The notes: generated from the sequence alone by a model not told the origin. A stretch of DNA of 64,000 bases from Boletus sp. NGJ (GCA_019096195.1 JAGTXK010000095.1:248001-312000); one strand, 5' to 3'; numbered from the stretch's first letter, positions 44,575 through 57,426 are shown. Numbers and translations are program-made.

Positions 44575-45930
44575 GTATCTAATACCTTGTTTATTGATTC
44601 AACCCATACTTGGAGAGTGCAACGAAGGTGTAGCACGTTTCAATCCTCTGCTGCAGCCGATGCGTAGAACGTAGGATCATGACCATCCTTCGGTGATCCA
44701 CCAATGACAGTACCCTTCGGTGTGGTGTGGGCTGGACCAGCGGAGATTACTAATGCCCGGCGATCTGGCAGCATGACCTAGAATCGATTATCATATTCGG
44801 ACTTGATCAAGATTGACCGCTCAGTACTCAGTGGATACGTCTTCGACGGCCTGGCGGCCACGCACCAAGTTGAATACGTTAGTATGTGGACTCAAGGTTG
44901 AGCGCTGAGCGCTGAGCCCGAGTGGGCCCTGGCGCGTATCAAGATCAAGGTTGTCCCTTCTTATCCATACTAATTAGTACTTGTCGCACTATGCACTACT
45001 CTGCAAGTCACAAACCGCGTTTTTCTTGACTATCGCGTAACATACTCCAGAGTCCAGAATTATGCTGCCCCGACTGATGTGTGTGGCCGCCTCCAAGTCA
45101 CAGTCTTACGGCTGAAAAACAAGAGTCAATCAAGATTAGTCCGCTTGTTGATCGGCGCCTACTTACCAATACACATGCACGCAAATGGGGGTCGTCCTCG
45201 TTTTATGCGATCCGGACTTCTTAACGAAATCAGATTTTGTTGGACCTTGTGTCCCTCCCCCAATCATGTGCACCCTACCAATGAACGCCATCATAGTACG
45301 ATCCTGACTACCTGAAGTGCTGCAACAGTCTCATCTCGCACTCCGTACATACACTCTTCAGTCCTCAGAATGATTATCGTGAGTTTCCGCATTTGTTCAC
45401 CTATCATACATGGTTTGAGCCAGGCGTTTGTATTGTGTGTTCCGTCTGTAACAATAACATGTGGTTTGGATCAAAAGCTCCTGGCAGGCAATACTCGGTT
45501 CAAATCATAGTAGAAAGTAGACGTCATATGGTGGGCATGTCGATTAACATCCTTCTGAATCACGACCCGAGCGGCCAGGTTCGATCTTTCCGTTCCCCTT
45601 TTCCTCGGTCTTTATGGTCATGATTGTGGAAGAGCTACAGCAGGGTCTCGCAAGGGCATTTGAATTCATCTCAAGATTTGTCGATAACTATAATCACGGT
45701 TTAGTTGTAATCAAATCGAAGTTACCCTCTGGAATTTCGAGTCGAAATGAAGGCGCTGGCGGGCCGCTCACTTCGAAAGGGCAGTCGGACGTCTGCCGCT
45801 GGACGATGACATTACCGCTCTGCAACTAGTAGCCTACTTAACCACGACCACTCAACAAGCTGCTCCACAATACCTCCATACCCCCAGCAGGCCAGCATTG
45901 CTCTAAAAAATATTCAAGATTCTTACTCGT
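44575..45930. other. Intergenic, no gene seen
   Basis: Only short frames. The stretch right after the hydrolase fragment (ACCTTGTTTATTGATTCAACCC at 44584) resembles the 3' flank of the membrane-protein gene at 46600 (ACCTCGTTTGTTGATTCAACC). The inverted fragment may therefore have been pasted next to a partial copy of that gene's end. Confidence 0.4.
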
Positions 45931-45936
45931 CACGTA

Positions 45937-46580
45937 ATGGCACTTACTCTCTACGATATGGTCCAGTCGTCGCATGACTTTCAAGACGTCAAGAAGGCCC
46001 TGAACGATCGCACGGGTTGGTCAATTAAGCTCGTCAGTACCTCTCGCTCACTTCACCATTCCGTGAATCATTCGTTCTATAGTTCCATAGCTGCTTCACG
46101 TAGGGGTCTATTGTCGTCTCTCCGTCAATATCGACTAAACATACCTTGTAGCATTCATCTCACCAACGGCAACCACCTGTTCATGCTCTGTACTCTTTTT
46201 TTCTTGGTTATGGCTGAAAACATACACATCCATTATGGCCGACTCTCACCTGTGGAACTCAAGGTATTCACCTTGTCCGACGTTGGAGTCTCATCTAACG
46301 TGATTTGGCCCAGGACCGCGCTGAGAATATGGGATACGCGACGTTTGCCATTCTCTTTGGGATGCTTGACCTTGGTTTCATCATCGTTCGCGTCGCCGGA
46401 CTCATCATATTGTATGGATCCCCTGCTCTTGCTACGAGCCTTGTCCTCGTCAGCATGTCCCCATCAATCATCCTCCCGATGCTCACCTACCCTGCGAGAC
46501 TTCTCAAGCGCAAGAAACGCGAGTCTGATGGAGAAGTGGAGATGGAAGCTGCTTCTGTAGTTAATGGAACTCGGAACTAA
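45937..46580 (+). CDS. Small multi-pass membrane protein, unknown
   Basis: ATG 45937 (MALTLYDMVQSSHDFQDVKK). Splicing over introns near 46033-46081, 46099-46152 and 46264-46314 joins it to FMLCTLFFLVMAENIHIHYG and DRAENMGYATFAILFGMLDL. Then GFIIVRVAGLIILYG and VLVSMSPSIILPMLTYPA form further hydrophobic segments, and a basic then acidic tail (RLLKRKKRESDGEVEMEAAS) ends at TAA 46580. Three to four membrane helices with a cytosolic tail seem likely. I do not recognise the family. The splice choices at the first two introns depend on a 17-nt exon and are uncertain. Confidence 0.5.
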
Positions 46581-48156
46581 GAATTTGTAGTCTCCGATAC
46601 CTCGTTTGTTGATTCAACCAGCCCCGCTGCTACAAAGTGGAAGAAGGAGTACTCTTCCTGCCTATAATACTGTTTCATCCTGACGACGCTCGGTATCTGT
46701 CGTGCCTGAGATTGTGACTCTGAACGACATGTGAATCAACGGGGGGATGAGAATGATGATTGAAATCAGCGATGATAGCGACCACACAGCAATATACTTT
46801 TTGACGCCGGGCTGGTGCGCGTCGCTGTCCGTGTGGTGTCGTCTGGGCGCTCATTTATCCTAGGCGACATGGACGGAATCAGCAAGATACCACGGGGGAA
46901 CGTAGGCTAGATAAAGAATACCTATGTAGATCGTCCACTGTATATTCCGAAAGATCAACGTGCCTAGAGTGAATGAATCCTCGTGAAGATATGTAGAAAC
47001 GTCGACCGCAAGGCCAGCTGACGCCGACTGACGTTACTTTCCCGCTTGTCCAATTCGCATCAAACCGCGCTAGGCGATCGTCCACTCATCATCCGAGTTG
47101 GTGCGCAACACCGCCGTGTCCAATAAGAGCGGGCAGGTCCTATACAGGTCGTTCCATCCGTTCATACTGGGACTTTGCCAAGGGACGACGACGATCCCGT
47201 GGGCATGTAGGGTCAGTTTGACGTGTTGGATCCATCAAATGGCATTCGGCGGGGCCGTCCATATTTCGGATGAATGGTCGAGAGTTGCGATCGAACGCGT
47301 TCATTCCCCGACATGGCATCACTGGACGGTTGTCTATCATTTTCTGATATCTGCATCTCGTATTGCGATACGTGTCTTCGTTGGAAAACGGTCGATTACG
47401 GTGCCGGATGGTCGTCTTTATAGGTCTTTAACACGGTAATGGTGAGCGTCGCTATCTGTGTGGCATGGTCCTGGCATTTTCTTACACAGCTGTCACGGAC
47501 GGGGAGACGCGGACGGAACTGGCAGGGGACCACAAGGACAGACGTGGCACCAAGGCACCTAAATAGCAGCCTTATCTGAATATCCAGCCAGTACACATAC
47601 TGGACATGGTCGCAGTCACATTCATTTATATCGAGAAGCTTCGTGCGGACCAGGAGAGAGCTTGGAGAAGGAATGGTGGGAGCGGACGATGAGAGATCCG
47701 CTGCCAAGGTTTTTTTTTTCATTCTCGGCCAGCGAATCAGCATTAGGAAGCGTTAAGTAAATAGCGCACCCAATGCAGTCATGTGTACAATGCAAGTCGT
47801 GTGACATGAAATTTCGATCTTCAGCTGGGCTCTACGCCATACAGGAGGTCTGTGATTTGAAGTCAATGCACAACGGCGGTCGTCGTTACACGAATACCTG
47901 GATGACTTTCTTTGCATTATTATCTGTAATTACCGGGTCGAAGAGAGCGCTTCCCAAACGCGATAGGTCGTGTGAGCATAAGGGAGTCCAGCAGGCCTTG
48001 GGAAGGGTCGTCGTCGCACATGGTTCCGGTCTCTGAAATTAGACCATAAAAGACACAGTCATTCAAGATTTGTGCTGTGGCATAAATACCGGCAAACAAC
48101 CTCTTGCAAGACTCTACTCGCTTCCTCCTGCTATCAACGCGGCCTCCTCACACCCA

Positions 48157-49579
48157 ATGGCCTCCAATAACACGAAATCAGCGGATGTTGTCAACCCAGG
48201 CATACTCTCGCGCGCCCGGACATTCTTTACTGTCTTGGGAGGTGTCTATGTCCTCGTTGTACTGCTCCTGCTGGTTCCATACATTCAGTCCCAGTGAGCA
48301 AGATCGACAAATTTACCCTGGATCATCTAGATAGCTCACGCCGGAGTTGCGATCCAAAGTCTCATATATATGAATGCGTTGAAATTGCCGTGGAATGCAC
48401 ACTTTGATGCACCAGAACGATACGGTTTGGCGCGTACGTCCTCTAATCCCGATTCTTATGCCAGCCTGCTGACTCGAACGCGCTCGCAGCCGGAAAGACT
48501 TTCAACTTCAAGATTGCCACCCCGGATAATCACACCCTCGGGGCGTGGTTCGTTCTTTCTGACGATCACTATCGTTCATTACCTTTTCCTCCGTCACCCT
48601 CTGCTGCAGAGGCACATCTCTCGGAAGCACTTCAGTCGCGCCCTACTGTGATATTCTTCCATGGAAACGCTGCCACCCGTGCACTTCCCGTGCGGGTTCG
48701 GCAATACAGTGCGTTTACATCGAGGCTCCAAACCAACGTGTTAGCCATCGACTACCGCGGCTTCGCCGACAGTCAAGGGTCTCCGAGCGAACGTGGTCTG
48801 GTGACAGACGCGCGTGCGGCCTTTGACTGGTTGATTTCCAATGGTGCAACACCAGAGGATGTCCTCATCGTGGGTCACAGCCTGGGCACTGCTGTTGCAT
48901 CGTCCCTTGCTGTGTCCCTCTCCGAAGAAACGATCCGATTCAGGGGACTCGTGTTGATGTCCCCGTTCACGTCCATGCATACCCTTGTGGATACGTACAG
49001 TGTATTCGGCCTATTCCCTGTCATGCTTCCGTTGACGATGGTACCCCGCGCTGCCGGTGAGTACATGTAGTATTGGATACAAGCTCGGGAGCTGACCACT
49101 TCCAGAACTCTACAAGACATTCCTTCAACACAAATTCGATACATTGTCGATAATTACAGTGAGGCTCTCTCATCCCTCTCCGTATCGAGCTGATCATTGA
49201 ATGTGCATCACAGAGTGTCAAAGTACCCGTGTTGATTGTACACGCGGAAAATGACTGGGATATCTCACACACACATTCAGATGCGCTTTTTGATGCACTG
49301 ATAGATCCTTTTTTGCCCTCCGTAGAGGCACTTCCACGCGAGGTGGGGTCGTGGACGGACGAGCAGTGGGGCACATACCAGCAGCAAATGGTGAGAAAGC
49401 AAGAGGCCCGCGAACGACTGTTGATCACGACGGACATGCCCCACTTTGGCGTCATGGACACGTTCGCAGCGTCTGGCGAAACGATCGTGCTCTTGAAGAC
49501 TCTGACAGGGTCCCATAATGAGGTTGGGACATTGGAGGGCACCCAAGAGGTCATACGAAAGCTGTTTTCGTTGGCTTGA
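48157..49579 (+). CDS. ABHD12-like alpha/beta hydrolase, copy A
   Basis: Predicted membrane-anchored serine hydrolase; animal ABHD12 is a lysophosphatidylserine lipase, but the fungal substrate is unknown. ATG 48157 (MASNNTKSADVV) leads to one membrane helix (FFTVLGGVYVLVVLLLLVPY). After two introns: LPWNAHFDAPERYGL, FNFKIATPDNHTLGAWFVLS, VIFFHGNAATR (oxyanion hole), NVLAIDYRGFADSQGSPSE, VLIVGHSLGTAVA with nucleophile Ser, and LVLMSPFTSM. Two more introns follow, then VPVLIVHAENDWDI with the acid and TDMPHFGVMD with the His. TGA at 49579. The triad is complete and no break was seen, so the copy should be active. Confidence 0.9.
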
Positions 49580-49948
49580 CCCCTCCTTTGGCGATATTGG
49601 CTTGGAGCATCGCCGAGGATACAGACTACACACATGCTAGGATTCGTTTACTCCGGTGCAGGGTCCGGAGAATCTACTTGTCCCTACTCACACATACCTT
49701 TGTACAACATCACTACGTTCACGCGCGACACATGCAAAGTTGGGTTTCGGATAACACGAGCGGGATATCCGTGGTATTTCTCTTAGGGCGTGAGGGGCCT
49801 GGTGATGGGTGTGTTAAACAAGAGCATAACGGTTTCATTGAGGGAGGAGAACATCAAGTAAGTACTTAAGAGTCAGTCCGTCGTTTGGTCAATGCTATGC
49901 TCATGTGACTAAGCATGACGGTGCCAGGTGGATTTTGTGCGCCACAGA

Positions 49949-50520
49949 TTACGCCTGCTTGTTCTCCTTTACATCCCATAGGCCACATTGATGTGCACCA
50001 ATCATTCTCACTGAATATTCCTTGTGTTCGAACCACGGCACCCACACCCGTGTCTCGCAAAGCTTGGTATCGCTGCCCATCTTAGCGTATTTCGCCCCAC
50101 CTAGTGGTAATAGCGACATTCAATACCCCCTTCTGCACTCAACGCGAGTACGGGCAACTCACCGGCATTAGCCATCATCATGAGTGGCGCTGCGAGGGGC
50201 ACACCAACTCCCTCCCAGCCCATGACGATGGATGTGACGCCAGTTATGACTGACGCCGTCCCAAATGCACAGGCTGTTCCGATGGTTGCACCCATCTCCC
50301 ATGACTCCTCCGGAGAAAACTCGCGTGATCGATAGGCAGTCCCACTGTCATAGTCTGCGCGTTCGACCCAACGCGCCTGGAAATAGAGCGGGAGGGTTGG
50401 CAGGTGTGTCGTCCACCGCTCGCCAGGCTGAAGGTTGTTTCTCCAGTTGGTTGGCGCTGTGATGAAGAAGGCAACGTGGATGGCTTCATCGAGGTTGTTG
50501 ATGATAGTAAGGTCAGGCAT
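49949..50520 (-). CDS. Small conserved-looking protein, unknown, copy A
   Basis: ATG 50520 (MPDLTIINNLDEAIHVAFF), then NWRNNLQPGERWTTHLPTLP, LYFQARWVERADYDSG, FSPEESWEMGATIGTACAFG and a hydrophobic Gly/Ala/Val stretch (VPLAAPLMMMANAG). A 54-62 nt intron ending near 50100 leads to CETRVWVPWFEHKEYSVRMI and GAHQCGLWDVKENKQA, stop TAA at 49949. The N-terminal half looks like a beta-rich domain and the middle could insert in a membrane. No signal peptide, no family recognised. The gene is convergent with hydrolase A, and a close second copy sits in the same relative place in unit 2. Confidence 0.75.
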
Positions 50521-50633
50521 GTTTGTACTTTAAACGGATGAGCTCAAGGGAGCTCGAGGAAGTAGGTGAGAGTGTTGGCAGGCTGGAAGGGTGCAGGATG
50601 GCTGAGGGAATGAGGTGAGGTCCAACGCATGCG

Positions 50634-50640
50634 TATTTAT
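50634..50640 (-). promoter_or_regulatory. TATA-like element of the small gene, copy A
   Basis: ATAAATA on the minus strand about 115 bp before the ATG at 50520. The block CAGATAAATACGCATGCG is kept unchanged upstream of copy B, where the box is at 57427-57433. Confidence 0.4.
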
Positions 50641-52660
50641 CTGGGCTGAAATGTGTTCGACGATCCTCCTAAACAGGCGAGCGGCGTAACCCCTGTGTCG
50701 AAAAAAAATTACATGGAACATGCGGCATCCATCCAACTTCACGCCCTTATCGACGTCGAGTAACGTAGAAGACTCTGTCTCTATTCAATCAGCGTTTTGG
50801 TTGTTAGTCACCAATTACGTCCCACTGCGGCTCCGATACGTCAGGTACCCTACTATCTTCCTCGTGGACATTATCCGTTTCGAGCAAGGGACTTCGAGGT
50901 ACAGTATGATGAACTCAGGCGAACTGCTAATGTGGTTCGGGAAGGGTCATCGGCAGCTCTTGACTTGGCGAGGTTGAGTGGCTCAGTCGTATTTACTTGA
51001 GGGGTGATTCGTTTCTTGCTGGGTTGTCGTCTGTCCATCCAGATCTTGTCAACCGGCTTCGGAAACTGTCAGCCGAATTAGAGAACGCTGGCAACAAACA
51101 GCATGCTCATACCGTCGCCCATCCAGCAAAGATCTTCAAGTCCGTGTTCTAGCCATCCCTCAGCCACATTCAAATGGCCAATTTTGGTTTTCATACATTC
51201 ACGCCGAGCACACAAACCACCCCTCCTGGAGTCTTGTATTGGAACGGCGGAAGACGTGCTCTTCCAGACGAAGCACGCGCACTTGGTTCAATTCGCATGT
51301 CACGCCATCCAAGATGCCAATGAGCCTGACTGATAGTGGACCCTGTCCCGCCGATCGATTGACGACGCTTGAAAAGTGACTCGTCCCCCGGGTTCGCATT
51401 TCCTCTCTACACGTTCGGACGGCGACCGTGAGGGGCGACAAATAACTCTCGGACGTATGCCCGTCCACATCGTTGCAGGTATGTTACTTGCGGATTACGG
51501 AGGCGTCGCTTGTACGATGTGGTCCATAAACGACTCACTTTGCGCCTGTTGTGACCAAGGACTAGACCACACATGTTGAGTCACTTGCACTCAGCAAGTT
51601 GAAATCAGCAACGATAGCGACCGCAAGTCAAAATACTCTTGACGCCGAGGTGGTGCGTGTCGCTGTCCGTGTGGCGTCGTCTATGCGTTCATTTGCCCTA
51701 TCCTACGTGGCTGTCGCGGAAGGCGACACGGACGGAATTGGCACAATACCACGGGGAGCAGATCGTCCACTGTAGCATCCGAAAGATCTGTGTGCCTGGG
51801 ATGAACGAATCCCCTTGAAGCTATGTAGAGACAGTATTGCCAGGTCAATGCATTCGATGGGTGACCGGTGACGTTACTTTCCCGCTCGCCTACTCATCCC
51901 CTTTGACGGTTGGCTCCATCAACTGGCACCGGATGAATAGTCGGGAGTTGCGATCGGACGCACTCATTCCCCAACGTGGCATCACTGGACGGTCGTCTTT
52001 ATAGGACTTTGACACGATAATGGTGAGCGTCGCTATCTGTGGCATGGTCCTGGCTTCCGTCTTACACGGCTGTCACGGGACGAGGAGACGCGGACGGAAC
52101 TGGCGGGGTACCACAGGCACAGGCGTGGCACCATGGCGCCTAAATAGCAGCCTTTATCTGAATATCCAGTCAGTGATACACATACTGGACAAATGATGGG
52201 AGCGGACGATAAGAGCTGCCATGTCTTTTTTTTAATTTCTGGGCCGGCGAATCAGCATTAGGAAACGTTAATAGCGTACCCGATACAGTCATGTGTACAA
52301 TGCAGGTCGTGTGACATGAAATTTCGATCTTCAGCTGGGCTCTACGCCATACTGGAGATTTATGATTTGAAGTCGATGCACAACGGCGGTCGTCGTTACA
52401 CGAATACCTGGATGACTTTCTTTGCATTATTATCTGTAATTACCGGATCGAAGTACTAAGCGCTGCCCAATTGGCAAATGCGACAGGTCGTGTGAGCATA
52501 ATGGTGTCAACTTGCAGGTGCCAGTGCGAAGCTTCGCGCGTCGCACATGGTATCGGTCAGATTAGACCATAAAAGACACACTTGAGAGGTATGCTTTGGC
52601 AGAAATACCTCTGTGGACTCTGCTCACCTCCGTCCGCTATCAACGCGGTCCTCGCACCCA

Positions 52661-54087
52661 ATGGCCTCCAATAACACGAAATCAGCGGATGTTGTCAACC
52701 CAGGCATACTCTCGCGCGCCCGGACATTCTTTACTGTCTTGGGAGGTGTCTATGTCCTCGTTGTACTGCTCCTGCTGGTTCCGTACATTCAGTCCCAGTG
52801 AGCAAGATCGACAAATTTACCCTGGATCATCTAGATAGCTCACGCCGGAGTTGCGATCCAAAGTCTCATATATATGAATGCGTTGAAATTACCATGGAAT
52901 GCACACTTCGATGAACCAGAACGATACGGTTTGGCGCGTACGTCCTCTGATCCCGATTTCTAGTAATGGCAGCCTGCTGACTCGAACGCGCTCGCAGTCG
53001 GAAAGACTTTCAACTTCAAGATTGCCACCCCAGATAATCACACCCTCGGGGCGTGGTTCGTTCTTTCTGACGATTACTATCATTCGTTACCTTTTCCTCC
53101 GTCACCCTCTGCTGCAGAGGCACGTCTATCGGAAGCACTTCGGGCCCGTCCTACTGTGATATTCTTCCATGGAAACGCTGCCACCCGTGCACTTCCCGTG
53201 CGGGTTCGGCAATACAGTGCGTTTACATCGAGGCTCCAGACCAACGTGTTAGCCATCGACTACCGCGGTTTCGCCGACAGTCAAGGGTCTCCGAGCGAAC
53301 GTGGTCTGGTGACAGACGCACATGCGGCCTTTGACTGGTTGATTTCCAATGGTGCAACACCAGAGGATGTCCTCATCGTGGGTCACAGCCTGGGCACTGC
53401 TGTTGCATCGTCCCTTGCTGTGTCCCTCTCCGAAGAAACGATTCGATTCAGGGGACTCGTGTTGATGTCCCCGTTCACGTCCATGTATATCCTTGTGGAT
53501 ACGTACAGTGTATTAGGCCTATTCCCGGTCATGCTTCCATTGACGATGGTGCCCCGCGCTGCCGGTGAGTACCTGTATTGGATACAAGCTCGGGAGCTGA
53601 CCATTTCCATTTCCAGAACTTTTCAAGACATTCCTTCAGCACAGATTTGATACATTGTCGATAATTACAGTGAGGCTCTCTCGTCCCTCGCTGCGTCGAT
53701 CTGATCAATGAATGTGCATCATAGAGTGTCAAAGTACCCGTGTTGATTGTACACGCGGAAAATGACTGGGATATCTCTCACACACATTCAGATGCGCTTT
53801 TTGATGCACTGATAGATCCTTTTCTGCCCTCCATAGAGGCACTTCCACGCGAGGTGGGGTCGTGGACGGACGAGCAGTGGGGCACATACGAGAAGCAAAC
53901 GGTGAGAAAGCAAGAGGCCCGCGAACGACTGTTGATCACGACGGACATGCCCCACTTTGGTGTCATGGACACGTTCGCAGCGTCTGGCGAAACGATCGTG
54001 CTCCTGAAGACCCTGACAGGGTCCCATGAGGTTGGGACATTGGAGGGCACCCAAGATGTCATACGAAAGCTGTTTTCGTTGGCATAG
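52661..54087 (+). CDS. ABHD12-like alpha/beta hydrolase, copy B
   Basis: Near-identical paralogue of the gene at 48157 with the same five-exon structure, membrane helix and complete triad (GHSLGT, HAENDWDI, MPHFG). Changes are mild: VLSDDYYHSLP for VLSDDHYRSLP, ELFKTFLQHRF for ELYKTFLQHKF, YEKQTVRKQ for YQQQMVRKQ and one residue fewer before EVGTLEG. Introns differ more than exons, including a 9-nt expansion (TTTCCATTTCCAG) at the fourth. TAG at 54087. Both copies look intact, consistent with a recent duplication kept under selection. Confidence 0.9.
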
Positions 54088-54468
54088 CTCCCTCCCCTTG
54101 GCGATATTGACTTGGAGCTTCTCGGAGGATGCATACTACACACATCCCGAGTTTGTTTGCTCCGGTGTAGACTCCGGAGAATCTACTTGTCCTACTCACA
54201 CGTGTAGATTTGTACAACATGGATCTTTGCTTTGGACGTTCGAATTCGTACAGGGTAATCGAACTAGATTTCTTTACCCACCAATTCATGCAATTTCGGT
54301 CCCGGAGATAAAGTTTTTTCGCTACATGTGTTGGTAAGACGTACGTACCGAATCGACTGCATGCATAACAGGACGCCGCAGACGATGTGACAGTAAATGT
54401 GCCATCGTAACAAAGCAAATCTCTCAACCTCCTTTTGCGCATCTTTCGCGCGCACACCAATCGTCTCC

Positions 54469-55721
54469 TCATCCACGTCCTGCATAAGGTACCCCAGTCG
54501 CCCTGGTAAAAAAAAGTACAGATTCAGAAAAAAAAAAAAGGAGACGGGTTCGTAAATAATTGAATCTCGAAAAAAAAAAAAAAGTGAGACGTACATGATA
54601 TTGACGTCCAACACTGTGACCGAGTTCGGGAGACTGGAAATGTGCACGATCGTCTGAGCGACGTGCACAGGATCAAACGTCGGCTCGACGACGCGGCGTC
54701 CGTCGGGCTGTAATGCGCCGAGGGTGTGTCCGGCTGCCATACTCGTGTGTGCGTTTCCTGTGCGTCATTCATAGGTTGGGGGTGAGCACAATCGCCAACC
54801 TTGGACGGCGCGTGGGGGGACGGAGGGAGGGAGAAGGACGTGGAAGGAATGAGACGGGCAACCGCGGGTACATACCGATGTCGATTTGGGTCACGGAGAT
54901 GTCAAACTTGCGTCCTTCGATGGCGCTGGACTTGGTCAGCCCTGACACGGCGTGCTTGGAGCACGCGTAGGCCGCAGATAAGGGTCGCGGGACGTGCGCA
55001 GCGAGCGAACCGTTGTTGATAACTCTGCCTGTCGCGGAAACCAAGTCAGTGGAGAGTGAGATATGGTCTTGAGAGGAGGGGCAATGACAAGGAGAAGAGT
55101 GTCATGCGACGCCCGTCCGAGATGCGGAGCCGATCGGTAGTTTACGTGTGGTTGTCGTGTTACTTACCTCCCGTGGGTGTCTGCGACTTGAAGATCTTGA
55201 ATGCTTCGCGGGTACAGAGGAACGATGCGACGAGGTTCACGTTCACGACGGACGTGAAGAGCTCGAGTGGCATTTCCTCGATCGGATGCGGTTTGTCGGA
55301 TCTCCCCGCATTCTAGGTTCGCAATCCCAAGTCAGCCAAGGGAAAGAAAAGAAGGGACGACAATACGCCACAGCGACGTACGTTGAACAGCAAGTCGAGC
55401 CTACCGAATCGGTCGATTGTTTGCTCAAAGAGACGCTTGACGAACGCTTCGTCGGTAATGTCACCGTCCAGAAGGAGACACCTCTCTGGATCGGCACAGG
55501 CGGCTTTGGTCTCTTGCAGCTCGGGCAGACGTCGTGCCGTCAACGTCAGACGCCATCCCGCAGTTGAAAGCGCAATCGCGGTATGCCTCCCAATCCCTAT
55601 GTGTCATGTGTCATGTCGTACGTTTCGCGGTCAGCCAGTCGGCACGGCCCGAGTGTTAGCGACATGGGACGTACGTACCAGCTGAAGCGCCGGTGATGAT
55701 CGCTACCTTTCCGGTCGACAT
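54469..55721 (-). CDS. Short-chain dehydrogenase/reductase
   Basis: NAD(P)-dependent oxidoreductase of the classical SDR family; substrate unknown. ATG 55721 (MSTGKVAIITGASAG) spliced to IGRHTAIALSTAGWRLTLTA gives the TGxxxGxG cofactor motif. Then LLLDGDITDEAFV, RLDLLFN joined to NAGRSDKPHP (NNAG), GRVINNGSLAAHVPRP (active-site Ser), YACSKHAVSG (YxxxK), and the C-terminal VTVLDVNIMATGVPYAGRG with TGA at 54469. Five introns; the last (about 54490-54592) has three long T runs on the coding strand. The gene exists only in unit 2 of the tandem module, so it was either inserted there or lost from unit 1. Confidence 0.93.
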
Positions 55722-56460
55722 TGCACCTTTGAGACTACTAGTTTTTGAGAGTATCGGAAGGAATCTAGGTCCACGCCACGGCAGGTTCGAATGTATCACC
55801 ACGGCCAGAGTGACAGTCCGCGATGCCACATTGCGGAAGCCCGCCACGGATACCTTACGAACGACGGGAGGTGCACATGACCATGGCAAAGATAACGTGT
55901 TGATCAGATGAGTGGACAAAAGAACCGAGTAGTTCACAGTCGACTCTCATGGCGGCCGATCGAGAAGTCGAATGCGAGGGTGGTGCATTCATAATATTAG
56001 TGCGTGCGTGAATAAACAGGCCATCCCAGACATTTGCTAATCAGATAGGCATGGAAAATCGGCAGGAATGGTACGGATCTATGCTTGTTCGATGGCGCAT
56101 CACTCATGTCAGCAGCGTCCCTATGCACCATTGCGCAGAGCGCACCAGGCGCATGGAGATGCAGGGCGGACCGCTCGGGGCTAGGTCTCCTCGTAGTTGG
56201 GTATCATAGTCCAGCCTTGGAGCGTAAGGGATGGTCCGAGGATAGTCAACCAGCGACAACCACACGGTCAATTACTCGGCTGTGCTACTCCCACGACTCT
56301 GCGTGCTTGTCCTCGTACTTTCCGATGAAAATTGCTTCTCGCCGTAATTTGTCGGTGATAGTTACTACTGAATAGAAAAATGAAATGCCTCACAGCGAGT
56401 ACAAAACCATCCGTCGAGTCAACATGTCCGACCAATCGCCGAGCGGCCGGTCGTCCTTTC
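55722..56460. other. Spacer upstream of the SDR gene, no gene seen
   Basis: About 740 bp without a supported gene. The minus frame could extend the SDR protein upstream (ATG at 55937), but the residues before MSTGKVA do not look like part of the family. Confidence 0.4.
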
Positions 56461-56776
56461 GACAATTCCACGAGCGGGATATCCGTAGCGTTTCTCTTGG
56501 GGCGTGGAGGTGCGATAGGTGTGTTAAACAAGAGCATGACGGTTTCGTTGAGGGAGGAGAACATGAATGTGTGAGACTCTGAGTCAGTCCGCGACATGTT
56601 CATGTGACTAGGCGCTCGTGGATTTCGTGCGCCACAGCTGTGCTTCAGTGTTCAACCAGACTCGCTGATATCCCGCATGGCCCGAGTAGAAAGCGGGACA
56701 CGTACAATACCGTACAACAAACGATATTTACTTCATGCCTGACCAAGCCGTGAAGTCTGACCATGTGGCAGACAGA

Positions 56777-57321
56777 TTACGCCTGCTTGTTCTCCTTTAC
56801 ATCCCACAGGCCACATTGATGTGCACCAATCATTCTCACTGAATATTCCTTGTGTTCGAACCACGGCACCCACACCCGTGTCTCGCAGAGCTTGGTATCG
56901 CTGCCCATCATAGCATATTTCGCCCCACCTAGTGGTAGTAGCGACATTCAATACCCCTTGCTGCACTCAACGCGAGTATGGGTAACTCACCGGCATTTGC
57001 CATCATCATGAGTGGCGCTGCAAAGGGCACACCAACGACGCCAGTTATGACTGACGCCGTCCCAAATGCACAGGCTGTTCCGATGGTTGCACCCATCTCC
57101 CATGACTCCTCCGGAGAAAACTCGCGTGATCGATAGGCAGTCCCACTGTCATAGTCTGCGTGTTCGACCCAACGCGCCTGGAAATAGAGCGGGAGGGTTG
57201 GCAGGTGTGTCGTCCAGCGCTCGCCAGGCTGAAGGTTGTTTCTCCAGTTGGTTGGCGCTGTGATGAAGAAGGCAACGTGGATGGCTTCATCGAGGTTGTT
57301 GATGATAGTAAGGTCAGGCAT
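56777..57321 (-). CDS. Small conserved-looking protein, unknown, copy B
   Basis: Paralogue of 49949-50520, with the same start, intron and C-terminal CETRVWVPWFEHKEYSVRMI. It lacks nine residues (27 bp, in frame) in the hydrophobic middle: ASVITGVVGVPFAAPL against ASVITGVTSIVMGWEGVGVP in copy A. Otherwise only a few substitutions (for example VEHADYDSG). An in-frame deletion and an intact frame on both sides argue that the gene is still translated. Confidence 0.75.
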
Positions 57322-57426
57322 GTTTGTACTTTAAACGGATGAGTTCGAGGAAGTAGGTGAGAGTGTTGGCAGGCTGGAATGGTGCAGGATGCGGCTGAGG
57401 GAATGAGGTGAGGTCCAACGCATGCG

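Larger units (their letters stand above)
46760..51590 (+). repeat. Tandem module, unit 1
   Basis: A segment with an ABHD12-like gene and a small minus-strand gene, repeated downstream at 51600-58700. Shared non-coding landmarks include CGTCGCTGTCCGTGTGG at 46819 and 51658, GACGTTACTTTCCCGCT at 47031 and 51870, and GCCGATCGATTGACGA near 51350 and 58177. The closing GTTGAGTCACTTGCACTCAG at 51577 matches 58681. Confidence 0.88.
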
